DNA of 64,000 bases, taken from Mesaphorura yosii (Eukaryota; Arthropoda; Collembola; Poduromorpha; Tullbergiidae). Of the stretch, positions 1-9,826 are shown piece after piece; the stretch's first letter is position 1, and every line of letters begins with the position of its first letter. Below the pieces are notes generated by a model. It searched no databases and was not told where the DNA came from. It saw only the letters and a program-made list of their open reading frames with translations. The position numbers were made by a program, and so were the translations under genes. The stretch spans positions 248,001-312,000 of the forward strand of contig WIXG01000045.1 of NCBI GenBank assembly GCA_009869945.1, read 5' to 3'.

Positions 1-717
1 CACAATGTTTCCCGACGTACTTTTTGAATCACAGCTACTTGTTGCTTTACCACCACCAACTTTTGACTGGTGCTGACTATTCTGATTGTCTACATTTAAT
101 TGTGACTGTGATATATTGCTACTAGTTGAGGTATTGGTGGATGCAGACGACTGACTAGCGTGGTAGTAATCTTGCTGTTGGAAACTTGTACTTGTGGCAT
201 TTGAACTATTGGCATTGCTTGAAGAAGTTCCAGAACTGGAAGCAATCGGAACCGTCACGTTTACATTTGACTGTGGCGATCCCGGCGAAGCATCCGACAT
301 TGAATCCTCCTCGTCGCTTTCAAAGCTTGACAGACCGCGTATGGAAAGAGCCTCAGCAATTTTGAGAACATCACTTAAATCTCGTTCATCAATTGAAATT
401 TCGCCACGATACATAAACTCCAACAGAGTTTTCATGTGTGCATGCTTCAAATCGTGAAAAATCAGAATTGGGTGCTTGTCCTCTGGAGCTTGCTGCACAA
501 ACATGGTCTGGAAGTATGGACTGCAAGCCGACAGCACGATTTTATGAGCTTTGAGGAATTTCCCTTCCACAGCGAGTGTGACGTCGACAAGGTTCTCATG
601 TTGCAACAAGTGCTCGAATACGTTGACGAGATTTGTTCGATGGTTATTCCACTTCAACAGAAAATGCTGGCTTTGTTGTTGTTGCTGGTTTTGGGCAGAG
701 GTTGACGGCAGCGTCAT
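1..717 (-). CDS. BTB domain transcription factor (TTK/Lola type), 5' part, runs off the left edge
   Basis: On the minus strand the frame is open from an ATG at 717 to base 1 (239 codons). After a short Gln-rich start, residues about 20-130 form a BTB/POZ domain of the TTK subfamily. Diagnostic pieces are FLLKWNNHRTNL, the VDVTLAVEGK stretch, KAHKIVLSACSPYFQ and LLEFMYRGEI. A Ser/Asn/Thr-rich linker follows, as usual between the BTB domain and C-terminal zinc fingers or a pipsqueak helix, which would lie outside the window. These proteins dimerise through BTB and act as nuclear regulators. Which family member (Lola, Ttk, Bab, Br or other) cannot be told without the C-terminus. The ATG was chosen because the exon upstream has an in-frame stop after splicing. 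Confidence 0.9.
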   Translation of the reverse strand, partial: MTLPSTSAQNQQQQQSQHFLLKWNNHRTNLVNVFEHLLQHENLVDVTLAVEGKFLKAHKIVLSACSPYFQTMFVQQAPEDKHPILIFHDLKHAHMKTLLEFMYRGEISIDERDLSDVLKIAEALSIRGLSSFESDEEDSMSDASPGSPQSNVNVTVPIASSSGTSSSNANSSNATSTSFQQQDYYHASQSSASTNTSTSSNISQSQLNVDNQNSQHQSKVGGGKATSSCDSKSTSGNIV

Positions 718-740
718 TTTGACACGATTTGTCCGGCAAC

Positions 741-2276
741 CTGAAATTGGGCACTTACAATGAGAAATGATCACACTCTATTGAAATTGGGGAAATCGTC
801 GCTTACCTCTTCAAAGTCCCAAGCGTTTAATTCACATCCAGATGAGAGGGTGGTTTTCGTGGATTGTGGCTGAGGCCGTGGCTGTTCTGTGACTTTGACT
901 AACAGTGACACCGGCACACTGAAAGAAAGCACAAAACATTTAATGACCAATTGCTGCCTTTTGCTGCTGTCGTTCACAATTCCAAGCTGAATGTTGAACT
1001 GTTCTGTCTTCAACTCGGAACTCACCACCGCGAGACTTCCACATTTCAACTGTTTCAATACCCGATCGATTTTTGCGTGCATGCGTAACGTAACGTCACT
1101 ACCCTTGTATCTAACAGCCTATCTCTTTCTATGTACATCCTAAGATATTTATGAAGGTTGAGGGCTTTGAGATTAGACCAGAGCAGATGAAAATGTGTTT
1201 GCATGCAGTACACTGCGATGAGCTCGATATTAAATGAGGAAGGGTTGAACACTGTCGTTAAACGTATCGCCAGTTGGTTTCTATTGAAAGTGATACCATA
1301 AGGGTGGTTTGGTTTCATTTTCAGCTTAACGAGTCAACATTGCGCAATGCTCACAAACAGCATGCATAATATTCTCTAATCATTTGTAACCCATTTAACG
1401 AGACTAGAAGTATCAGCCCCATGAATGTACGTACACCTTGGCTTCACGAATGCCAACTGCAATTAGTATGGCATGTCCTGTCTTCCCTCACAAAGCATGG
1501 TGGAGTCCAGCAGGCAGCGAGGGTACAAAAGATAAGTTGAATATCGCACGAGATAAGTATTCCAGCTATTGTTAGTGTTATTAGGATAAATTATGCTCAC
1601 TTATTGCCAATGTGGTTTCTGAAGCTCGACTGCTGGAGAGAATGCGGCATGTGGCAGTAAACCCTTTGGTGGTATTTCGCGATAAGGGTTTCTCTTCTAT
1701 GTATGGTACCAAAGATAAGTACAGCAAATTGCAAACATGTAAGCCACATCACATTGCATCAACCCCTGCTTGCTCTTAAACCCCTTTGGTATTAAGTTTA
1801 AGGTTTTCCTTCTTCGTTCTTAATTAGCATTTCACGCATCACGCTAACAACTTGTAATTGTAATTTGTGCTGTACAGTAATCAGTTTGAAGCTACATGCA
1901 CGGCTGTGGCTTTTATGTTGAGATTGCGAATCAATTTCTAATCGTTACATGCAAGCAGTAGTACCCAGCTTGGCTCGCCCCGTGTAATGATGCCGAACTT
2001 GTAAACAGGATTTTATGACGCTGAATATTAATAAACCTTATTATTGGGCGCAACTCATATTTGTCTTATGGACTACGACTGAAGAGTCGCCGATAGTTTT
2101 ATGAAGCAACAATAGAAATCAACCAACAGTCAATTTATGCCGTGCCAAGGTCTCAAAAATACTGAAAATCGAGTAAACTCGAAAACGGAAGGAATTTGGT
2201 GCCTCCTTACAAACTGATGTTATAATCGCCGTAATGTGCGTTGAAATCGCAGAATTTCATGAAAAGTTTTCTTACC
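741..2276 (-). other. candidate 5' UTR exons and introns of the BTB gene
   Basis: On the minus strand a donor (AGAG|GTAAGC, GT at 806-805) and an acceptor (TTTCAG ending at 741) define a 66-base intron immediately upstream of the BTB start. The exon before it begins at 918 after a CTTTCTTTCAG acceptor, giving a 112-base non-coding exon (918-807). A further consensus donor (TGAAG|GTAAGA, exon end 2276) could close a first exon beyond 2276, leaving an intron of about 1.36 kb. The frame through exon 918-807 is not continuous with the BTB start, so I treat it as UTR. The gene therefore probably starts near or beyond 2.3 kb. Confidence 0.45.
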
Positions 2277-4215
2277 TTCAATACCAAATTCACCGTCAGC
2301 CCTCAACTCGTCCTCTGAAAGCGTCAGTTTAATTCACCCTGGACGCAGAATTAAATTCAGCTGAGTTAACTCCACCCACTAGCCGCGAACAACAACTTTA
2401 ACTTTCTCACAGCGCAATTGTGCCGGCGTTCTTGCCGAATAAAATTTTATTACGAGTCACCCAAAGAAACTATTTCAATCAACTTTAATAGCAGCGCTCG
2501 TAACTACACTTTACGATGGCGATGACGACTTCGTAGCAGTGCAGTACGACGATGAGACAAGGGCAAATGGTGGCAAATAATATTTGGCAAATATTGCAGT
2601 CAGTGCGCCACGTACACGAAGCACTTGCACAGCGCCTGCACAGAGATTAAAGTGGGAGAGGGTGAAAACGAGTCGCCATATTGAAACTTATTGATAAGAA
2701 ATATGTAATAATGTGTATGCACTGCAATACCCCCGACCGACCGACACTAGAACGGGTTCACTTCGAGCTAGGAGACCCGAACACAGCACAGGAGCGAAGC
2801 GAGCGAGCAGCGTTCTTCTATAATGCGAATGCGACGTAGACGAATTCGTGGCTCGTGCCTGTGCACCTTAGAAGAAAACAGAAACTACCCGACTGCTGAG
2901 CTGTTCTACCCGGATCGACAACCCGAGTGCGGCACGGGGCACAAGAATAGAATGAAACCCAAGAACCAAGAACCCTCGTCGTGCACGGGGAGTCGAAGCT
3001 AAAGTACGAATTTGAGCACGAGCCACGTACCAGCACGATGAGAACAATATGCGGTTGTTGTGTATTGCTAAAAACGAGCGAACATGCGAAAACCAGAGCA
3101 GGGCGAGTTTACGATGCTGAACTGAGCGCTGTAGAAGCGAAAGGAGAGCGCGGAACCAGAAGCGAGCTCCGCGTAGTCAAGGGAGAACTTTTCTTTCTTT
3201 CCCGTCGTCTTGTTCTTCGGGGTTCATTCGGTCTCGGGCAACGAGGCAGCGGCAGCAGTTATAAATATAATATAAAACTAAAAAGCAGGTTAACTCGCTC
3301 GTGTTTCGTGTATCGGGCGCAGAATGGAGAAGCGAAATGTGGAACAAGCGGGGAAAAAGAAGCGTGCTAGGTGTCAGGGAGGAACATTTTCCCTCATACA
3401 CTTTTACGGCTTTGAACGGGAAGCCAACAAGTTTTATCCGCACTTGCTGCTTCTAGAATAGACAGTTAAAGATGCTAAAATGAAGTCAGTCACCTTATCT
3501 TGCCCGTTTCGGCTGCCGGCTAGCAGATGGGGGTAAAGTAAGACCGTCTAAGAGACAGTGCATTCCATTGCAGGAAATAATGAGCTCATTCTTAGCCCCG
3601 TACTGCACTGTACCGGAATTTTTGATGGATTTTATGGATGCAGCCTCCTAAAATGCATGCGTAAATGTACATTGACCCTGTGTTCTCAGTAATTTTAACT
3701 TGTGACAACTCTACCAAGTCCGCCTTTGCTCTGCGTTGACGATGACTCTATCAGGAAAGAAACCATGCCTAATTTGAGCATATCATGCAAGTCAATTTGA
3801 ATTGGGAACTTATCTAAATAAAATTTGTTTGGCGGATCGGTCGATAAAGAACATTACGAATGGCAGAATAATACATCGCTCATGCTTATGGCTCATATTT
3901 CAGTGTCCATTTGAAACAGGTTCTAGCCTCGCTACAAGACTCTATGCTTATTCTACGAACTTATTACTTAGCTTGAGCAGAACAAGAAATGAAAGTTATG
4001 AAAGTACTGACTATCGAATAATGAACAATGAAACTAGCATCTAGATGTTTAGATGTTTACTCCGACGAAGTGCTAAAATTATGCAAATCGAATCATTGTT
4101 TATTGCATTGATATTGTCAAGTATTGCATAATGGTAATTGGATAAGTTTGTAAAATTATAAAGTTATTACTTAATTTTGTAGCAGTTTCCATCCGCCACC
4201 AGTTGCCAGGAGAAT
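2277..4215. other. intergenic region; locally GC-rich around 2.7-3.4 kb
   Basis: I found no convincing coding exon here. The stretch from about 2,740 to 3,360 is richer in G+C and CpG than its surroundings and has overlapping ORFs on both strands that match no family I know. This composition would fit a promoter region for the BTB gene, which is transcribed leftward. The rest is AT-rich and shows nothing clear. Confidence 0.4.
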
Positions 4216-4844
4216 TTAACATTTCTTTCCACAGCGGCTAGAGCCATCCTGCAAAGAAAAAGTATTGCGATTGGGACTCTGAGTAATGTCAACTTCTCTC
4301 AAGTGTCCAAGTAACTCAAGTTAAACATTGGCCAATTAAGAACGTACCTCGCGAGTCATTGAGAGAAGCCCAACCTCGCAAGAGTTATCCGATTGTCCAC
4401 CACAGGCTGAGTTGAGCGCAGGAGCGACAGCAGAAGCTGGTGCAGCACATGCGTCAGCTTTAACTGGCTCGGAAGCTCGTTCTTCAACTTTAACCGGTTC
4501 GGGAGTACATTCTTTAATTTCCTCCTTCGGGGCACCCTCGTCCTTGGATGGTAGTGGAGCACAATCACTGCAAAGTAGAAAGAATATGAAAGCCCCGGCA
4601 ACAGTTAACCATTAGCCTCAAACTTCTCATACCTATGAGGGCATGAAAAGGTCGCAGTTGGAGGGACGTCACAGTGTGGAACGAATTGTTTCTCAGGAAC
4701 CGGGCGCTTCGGAGGGCACGCTGGAGGTTCTGAACCACCATAACAGTTCTGAGAAGCAAACAGCAAAGCAGGGTATTGTTGTCTCCTTTTCATTACAATC
4801 AATTTTGCCGTTGAATGTAAAATTTGGCTTACCTTGTCACTCAT
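4216..4844 (-). CDS. small Cys/Pro-rich protein of unknown function, four coding exons
   Basis: The minus-strand exons are 4844-4833 (only 12 coding bases, MSDK), 4748-4633, 4567-4348 and 4248-4216. All junctions have GT...AG and the phases agree, giving 126 residues. The protein starts CYGGSEPPACPPKRP and includes a short CDVPP...CPHR segment. A Lys/Glu/Pro/Ala-rich middle repeats EPVK-type motifs twice, and the tail ends RCGKKC. There is no signal peptide and no membrane segment. I do not recognise the family. The consistent phase over three introns and the evenly spaced cysteines make a real gene likely. Confidence 0.65.
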
Positions 4845-5563
4845 TTTGGCGAGAAGTATCACGACTCCGAAATGTCCGAAGAATCAGAAGAATTACGGGA
4901 CGAAATGGACTGGATCAGCGTTGATGAATTTCAATCAGAAATGGACGCAGATGTGAAGATGCGAGGGACAAAATTCGCTGTCATCCGACTTGAAACTGCT
5001 CAACTCGCGTGATCTACCGGTTTGTGAGTTTGTCTTACAAGTTCCACCAAACTCCGATGCCAAAGTTTCCATATGAAACGAAAATGGCCTAGCCCGAGCA
5101 ATGATTCACCTGATGTCAGCTCAGCGTCGTTTCTGATATTGCAAGAATTGTATCAGTAGCAACTCATCCCGATGTCAGTAGCAGATGTCATTAGAAAGCC
5201 CAGGTCATGGGCTACCCATGGAGTTAAACCCCACTGTCCTGCGTCAACTCGACGGCTCACAGCAGCCGGTCAAAGTTGGCAGTCTCGCTGATGAGAAATA
5301 TGCACGGCGCACAAAATTCTGTAATTCCAACCAATGTGAGAAAGTGGCGAATGGGTGGGTTAAAAACGCACAAGGAGCACAATTACGAGACCGATTTTGT
5401 TAACCTTAATAACACATTAATTAGGGTACACATGTTGCTTTGAATAGAAACCCAATGCAACATACAAAGGAATAAAAATAGATGCACTTCAATGATGATT
5501 GTGCCATATCTTATTTAGTGTTCAAAGGTGTCTTTGATCGCATCTCATTTGTCGAAGCTAATT
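4845..5563. other. intergenic region between two divergent genes
   Basis: This segment separates the leftward Cys-rich gene from the rightward esterase and should contain both promoters. A short acidic plus-strand ORF begins near 4,875 (MSEESEELRDE...) and ends at 5012; it has no splice or family support, so I do not call it. I see nothing else. Confidence 0.4.
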
Positions 5564-7087
5564 ATGGCGTGCTTGCGAGTCAGTTTCTTCTACCTTTTTG
5601 TCATGTCCCTTTTCGACGCAGGTCGGGCACAATTGTTTCCGGGTCTTGGCCCACCACTTTACAAACTGACAAGGCTAAGTAAGTGAGTTTAGACTTCAGC
5701 AGTTCAGGCTTGAAGTGAAGTTCTGCGATTCGGTCACAGCAACCGTCTCATATCTCATCTTTCACAGATGTTGACCCAAACCAAGTCACTGTGTCCGGAT
5801 TTTCCAGCGGAGGTGCTCAAGCAATGCAGTTTCACGTGTCTCATTCCTCAAGATTGCTGGGTGCTGGAATCTTTGCTGGTGGTAAAGTCAATTACTCCTG
5901 TCAAAATTAAGAGCAAGGCTTGAATTCATGAGCTTGTTTTGTTCTTTACTCTACTTAATTAGTTCCATACATGTCTGGCCATGACCGTAATCGCGACGAC
6001 TTCTTTGTGCATGAGCCTGACAAGTTTAATGTGACACAATTAGTGGAATTTGCTGAAGCTTTTGCTGAAATGAACATGTCTGATGACACCAAGTACCTGA
6101 ATGATTCACGAGTGTATGTGTATCATGGAAAAAGAGATTCCACGGTGCATTCGGGTAATGTGCGCAATAGCAATACTTTGAGAATTTAACTTGTATTTGC
6201 CCCCAGAATGCATTATGAATCTGGAATCTGCATTACTTGAAACCAAATAGGATGTGCCGATGTGATTGAGCGATTTTATACCGCGTTTGATGCCAGAGTT
6301 TACTCGGTCTCCAATATTGATTCAGAGCATGGAATGGTAAGAGGAAACCATAATATAATTGAGTCCCCATGAATTTGGTGGGAATTATTATAATCTGCAG
6401 CCCAGTGACAATAGCGGAGGTCCTTGTGGATTCATAAATCTTGCAAACTCCCTTGTTAACAAATGTGACTACAACGGAGTCTACGAAATGTTTAATTATC
6501 TTTACGGAGGAGATTTAGTCAAACCCTCAGGATCGGTTGGAACGGTGAACTTAGACAATGGTCAGTTCTTAAAGTTTGACCAATCTGAATTTTTCCCGTA
6601 CAACAAACCAGCCTTGGCAAGCATGGACACCATTGGCTTCTTGTACATTCCAAGTGGCTGTCACGCCTCGCTCAATGAAACGTGCAAACTGGGACTTGTA
6701 TTTCACGGATGTCTTCAAGACAGGTTGGTCACACACCGGTAGAGTATTTAATCGGGTTTCCAATGGTCCACTCTTTCTGTATTCAGATTCAATTACGGCG
6801 AGAAGTTCTCGAGATCCACTGGCTATTTAGAAACTGCTGAGCTCAACAACATCGTGCTCGTCTTTCCACAAGTTGCACCTTCATTTCTGTCACCTCGCAA
6901 CCCTCAGTCTTGCTGGGATTGGTGGGGCTTCACATCGAAATATTTTGGTAAGAATTTTGCATACCTTTAGCAACATAAATAGCATTACATTTAATTGCTC
7001 CTTCCTTGTTTGCTTGAAGCAACCCGAGATGGAATGCAAGTTCAAGCGATTAAGGCCATGATGGATCGCATTCTTGGGGAGGAGTGA
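5564..7087 (+). CDS. secreted PHB/PHA depolymerase-like serine esterase
   Basis: Seven exons (5564-5678, 5768-5881, 5963-6154, 6251-6336, 6401-6723, 6787-6947, 7020-7087) splice in phase to 352 residues. A signal peptide (MACLRVSFFYLFVMSLFDAGRA) precedes an alpha/beta-hydrolase domain of the poly(3-hydroxybutyrate) depolymerase family. Visible catalytic elements are the lipase box GFSSGG (nucleophile Ser51), HGKRDSTV (Asp135) and SEHGMPSD (His167). The second half has the family's CDYNGVYEMFNYLYGG and LVFHGCLQ blocks, NNIVLVFPQ and a SCWDWWG motif. The family hydrolyses short- or medium-chain polyhydroxyalkanoates outside the cell, though the animal substrate is not known. All triad residues are present, so it should be active. 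The family is mostly bacterial and fungal, but this copy is fully intron-bearing. Confidence 0.9.
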
Positions 7088-7128
7088 ATTTCTTGCTCTC
7101 TGCTTAATATGCTTTATTTAATTAAGGG

Positions 7129-7134
7129 AATAAA
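7129..7134 (+). terminator. poly(A) signal AATAAA of the esterase gene
   Basis: AATAAA lies 41 bases after the esterase stop codon at 7087, on the same strand, as expected for a short 3' UTR. Confidence 0.6.
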
Positions 7135-7714
7135 TAGAAATGCTTCTGGCTTAACTGAGATTTAATTAATTCTTGAGAGAATTCTCCGGTTCGAGAAAAT
7201 CAATCGTAAATCGTAATGACCACTCACACCATAGAATAAGAACAAAGACGATCTACCTCTTTGTTATTCATGGTAAAACAGCGGTTCGAGAAATAGATTC
7301 AAATGCGGATGTACACAGGTGTCAGGTTTAAAGATTTTCTATTGGACACAACACTTAGTTAACGGAGCCGTCACAAGTGGGCTAGAAGGTAAGATTGGAA
7401 TCCTATTATCAGATCACTGCGCCTACATGATCTCCTCCCTCAATACTGATCAGAATAGGCTGGGTTTCGGTTTGTTCGATTTACAGATATCTTGTGCACA
7501 ATGCTTGCCGCTTAAATTTCCTGAAAAACTCGAGTACATTTGGGAAGTTATCAAACAAGCGGAAGGAAGGTAAAACCTATCATTATTAGTATTATTAGTA
7601 GATAGCGTGGATTATTCTGTACAGTATCTGATTACAGATCTGTATCTGTAGTCTACGTAGATATACAGCGCATTTCAGCGTCAATCAGGATGGTCACCGA
7701 ACCCTCGAGCCCGG
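7135..7714. other. intergenic region
   Basis: One plus-strand ORF of about 84 codons (7319-7573) lies here. It has no recognisable domain and no clear splice support. No RNA gene was seen. Confidence 0.35.
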
Positions 7715-8162
7715 ATGGATTGGAATCAATTTTTTCTAGAAGCGAAACAACTGGAGGCAAGATCGAACGGAAAGTGGAAACACATGAAGAAGGCGTTCCT
7801 GGCATGGCTTTCGTCACAAATATATGCGTCAAACCAATTAAATATGGGAGTGAATTATTCCGATTTGAATATCATATTCTGTACCTGTGCTGCATTGGAA
7901 TGTATCCACCTTGGAGGGTCAGCTAATTCCATTTGAAACGATTTGGCCTGATTTATGTAAAGATAAGTCCTCTAGTCTAAATGTGTCGATTTCGCAAGGC
8001 GAGCATCCAGTCCTTCAAAGACCATTTAACTTCCTTCATCCTTGCCACACCGAAGATGTGATTAATAGTTTAGAAACTAGCAATTATCTTATTTCTTGAT
8101 TAAGCATTGTTGCGTCTTACGTGAGCATATCATTACCATTGGATCTATTCAAGGAATCCTGA
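7715..8162 (+). pseudogene. ATG10: ATG10 (autophagy E2-like enzyme) pseudogene
   Basis: Three reading frames read in succession give an ATG10-like protein. Frame 2 from 7715 gives MDWNQFFLEAKQLEARSNGK. Frame 1 then gives a GMAFVTNICVK / LFRFEYHILY part ending near 7883. Frame 0 from about 7884 gives PVLHWNVSTLEGQL, FETIWPDL and EHPVLQRPFNFLHPCHTED. HPC contains the catalytic cysteine of ATG10, the E2-like enzyme that joins ATG12 to ATG5. An in-frame TGA (8097-8099) stands where the family has Trp in its Y-I-T-S-W-L-S-I-V motif, and LSIVASYV...SLPLD continues to a TGA at 8160. No GT-AG intron can account for the two frame changes. Small deletions are also apparent. The copy has no introns, but no poly(A) tract marks a retrocopy. 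Confidence 0.75.
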
Positions 8163-8632
8163 CAGTTATTTCTTAAGCTTAGTTCGCAGGTTGGATATCT
8201 TCCACACGTGTTTTATTTATGATCTCTCAATAAACAAACCAGCATTAATGAAGTAAACAATCCAACCGCTTCACTACTGTAAACACATGCATCTTCTGAA
8301 CATACGAATGAAAGAAATTATTGTGAGTTGGTTGGTCTTTGAGATTCATTGTATGGCTCTGGCGTATAAGGAGGAATGTCATGGACATGAACAAAACTAC
8401 GCTACGAAACGCTTCATTGAATACAAAATGAACTTTATTGCTCTTTGAAAGGGCAATGAGCGTGTGTATTTGTGAATGCAAACGTAAGTTAATGCTTAAC
8501 TGATCAAATTACTGACATCCGCCGGCTTCTTAGAAGAAGCACACGCATTTCTGATTTGCACAACCATTTTTATGAAACCAGTCCATACTATTTAGCTGGA
8601 ATCTTCAGTCACAATGAGTTATTGGGTGAGAG
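8163..8632. other. intergenic region with a plus-strand AATAAA at 8229-8234
   Basis: An AATAAA lies 67 bases past the end of the ATG10 relic and may be its surviving poly(A) signal. The rest, upstream of the next gene, shows nothing I can name. Confidence 0.35.
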
Positions 8633-9826
8633 ATGGTATCCAGCCTAGTCTCCACATTTGCGCTGGTTCTTTTAGTGTCACTCCAGTGCTCTGTGACATA
8701 CTGCGACAATTATCAGAATAGTTCGCTATTTCCGTCCACTAGCTCTAGTTCAGCGCAAAAATCTCTCTTCATCAATAAACATATTCTGGATCCCAGCGAA
8801 GAAAGAAACTGTGACTACATCAAATGGCGGTCCAAAGAGTGGTCAGCATGGCTGGTGCGGACAAATACTCAAGATGGAATCCTCCACGGTAGCTACTACG
8901 GATCAATTCTCAGAGGACGAAATATTTCTGTCATTATTGGCGAGCCGTCACTAGTATTGGGTTCAATACACGAGTCGAATTCCACGGCACAGGTTAGACA
9001 CAGGTCGCTGGTCGATTTCCAACGTGTATTCAAGAATAATGCTGACACATTTTTACAGGATTCTAGCGTTGGAACAAGAGAAGTTCACATGTACGTCAGC
9101 AACAGGAATTTCACCATCTATCATTTTATGAGAGCGCAGGAGAAGCAAAGTCCTGGTGATAATTTTGTAGTGTACGAACTGTACAAAATATGCAGTACGT
9201 CCTTCAACATTGTTAAAACTGTTTTTGGGGAAGATCGAGAGACAGTGCAACTAATTGTACCTGCAGTGGCTGAAGGTTGGGAGAATCAGAAAGAAGATTT
9301 TGTGATTCTGGTGTATTTTACCCTGAAGGAATTTGATAGAATGTCTTTCGAAGCCTTAAAATCGATTGACATGGGTCAGCCGCAATTTTCCTCTGTGTTG
9401 GATGAAGAAGCCTTCCTGAGCACAGCGCGGAATCTTTTGCATAAGTATCCTGAACTTTTCATTGAAGACAAACCCGAGAACATAAAACCAGAGTCTTCGA
9501 CAGCCGATAATGGTGACCTGACCCAGAAACGGCTCGATTTCCAAGAAAGCTGGACTCTAATTACATGTTCCATTTCGGCCGTGAGAAGTGAAGAAGTCAT
9601 CACGAATCTGCATAGACTGAATCATTCAGAAAAATATGTGCTTTTTGAACTAGTCAAGACAGTTGGAAATGTTGCTGGAAGATGGTCAAAACTCGGGCTG
9701 TTAAGTGCGATTGCAAGGAGCCTTTCTAGCACTTCAACGTCTTCAAGCAACGTGGTCTTCGGTTCAATTAATTATGTACTTCTAGAGTGTGCTGCATTAA
9801 CTCTCTTAAGTCTTGTACCGCATTGA
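8633..9826 (+). CDS. secreted, probably GPI-anchored protein of unknown family
   Basis: A single open frame of 397 codons. It begins with a clear signal peptide (MVSSLVSTFALVLLVSLQCS), followed by a Ser-rich linker. It ends with a Ser/Thr-rich stretch and a hydrophobic tail without a cytoplasmic part (INYVLLECAALTLLSLVPH), the pattern of a GPI-attachment signal. Several N-glycosylation sequons are present (NSS, NIS, NST, NFT, NHS). The body has two loosely similar halves, each with aromatic beta-strand-like text (VHMYVSNRNFTIYHF; SWTLITCSISAVR), but I recognise no domain. Bases 8993-9058 look like a 66-base intron (CAG|GTTAGA...TTTTTACAG). Removing it keeps the frame and leaves 375 residues, so the true product may be the shorter one. 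Confidence 0.7.
   Translation: MVSSLVSTFALVLLVSLQCSVTYCDNYQNSSLFPSTSSSSAQKSLFINKHILDPSEERNCDYIKWRSKEWSAWLVRTNTQDGILHGSYYGSILRGRNISVIIGEPSLVLGSIHESNSTAQVRHRSLVDFQRVFKNNADTFLQDSSVGTREVHMYVSNRNFTIYHFMRAQEKQSPGDNFVVYELYKICSTSFNIVKTVFGEDRETVQLIVPAVAEGWENQKEDFVILVYFTLKEFDRMSFEALKSIDMGQPQFSSVLDEEAFLSTARNLLHKYPELFIEDKPENIKPESSTADNGDLTQKRLDFQESWTLITCSISAVRSEEVITNLHRLNHSEKYVLFELVKTVGNVAGRWSKLGLLSAIARSLSSTSTSSSNVVFGSINYVLLECAALTLLSLVPH

Noticed and set aside
771-1082. Minus-strand 103-codon ORF upstream of the BTB start
   Set aside because: It crosses a well-supported splice donor and goes out of frame with the BTB ATG; treated as UTR.
2981-3443. Overlapping ORFs on both strands in the GC-rich patch
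   Set aside because: GC-rich DNA has few stop codons; the translations look like no protein family.
4875-5012. Short acidic plus-strand ORF (MSEESEELRDE...)
   Set aside because: No splice partner, no family and located between divergent promoters.
7319-7573. Plus-strand ORF before the ATG10 relic
   Set aside because: Considered as an upstream exon of ATG10, but it has no similarity to the ATG10 N-terminus and no matching donor phase.
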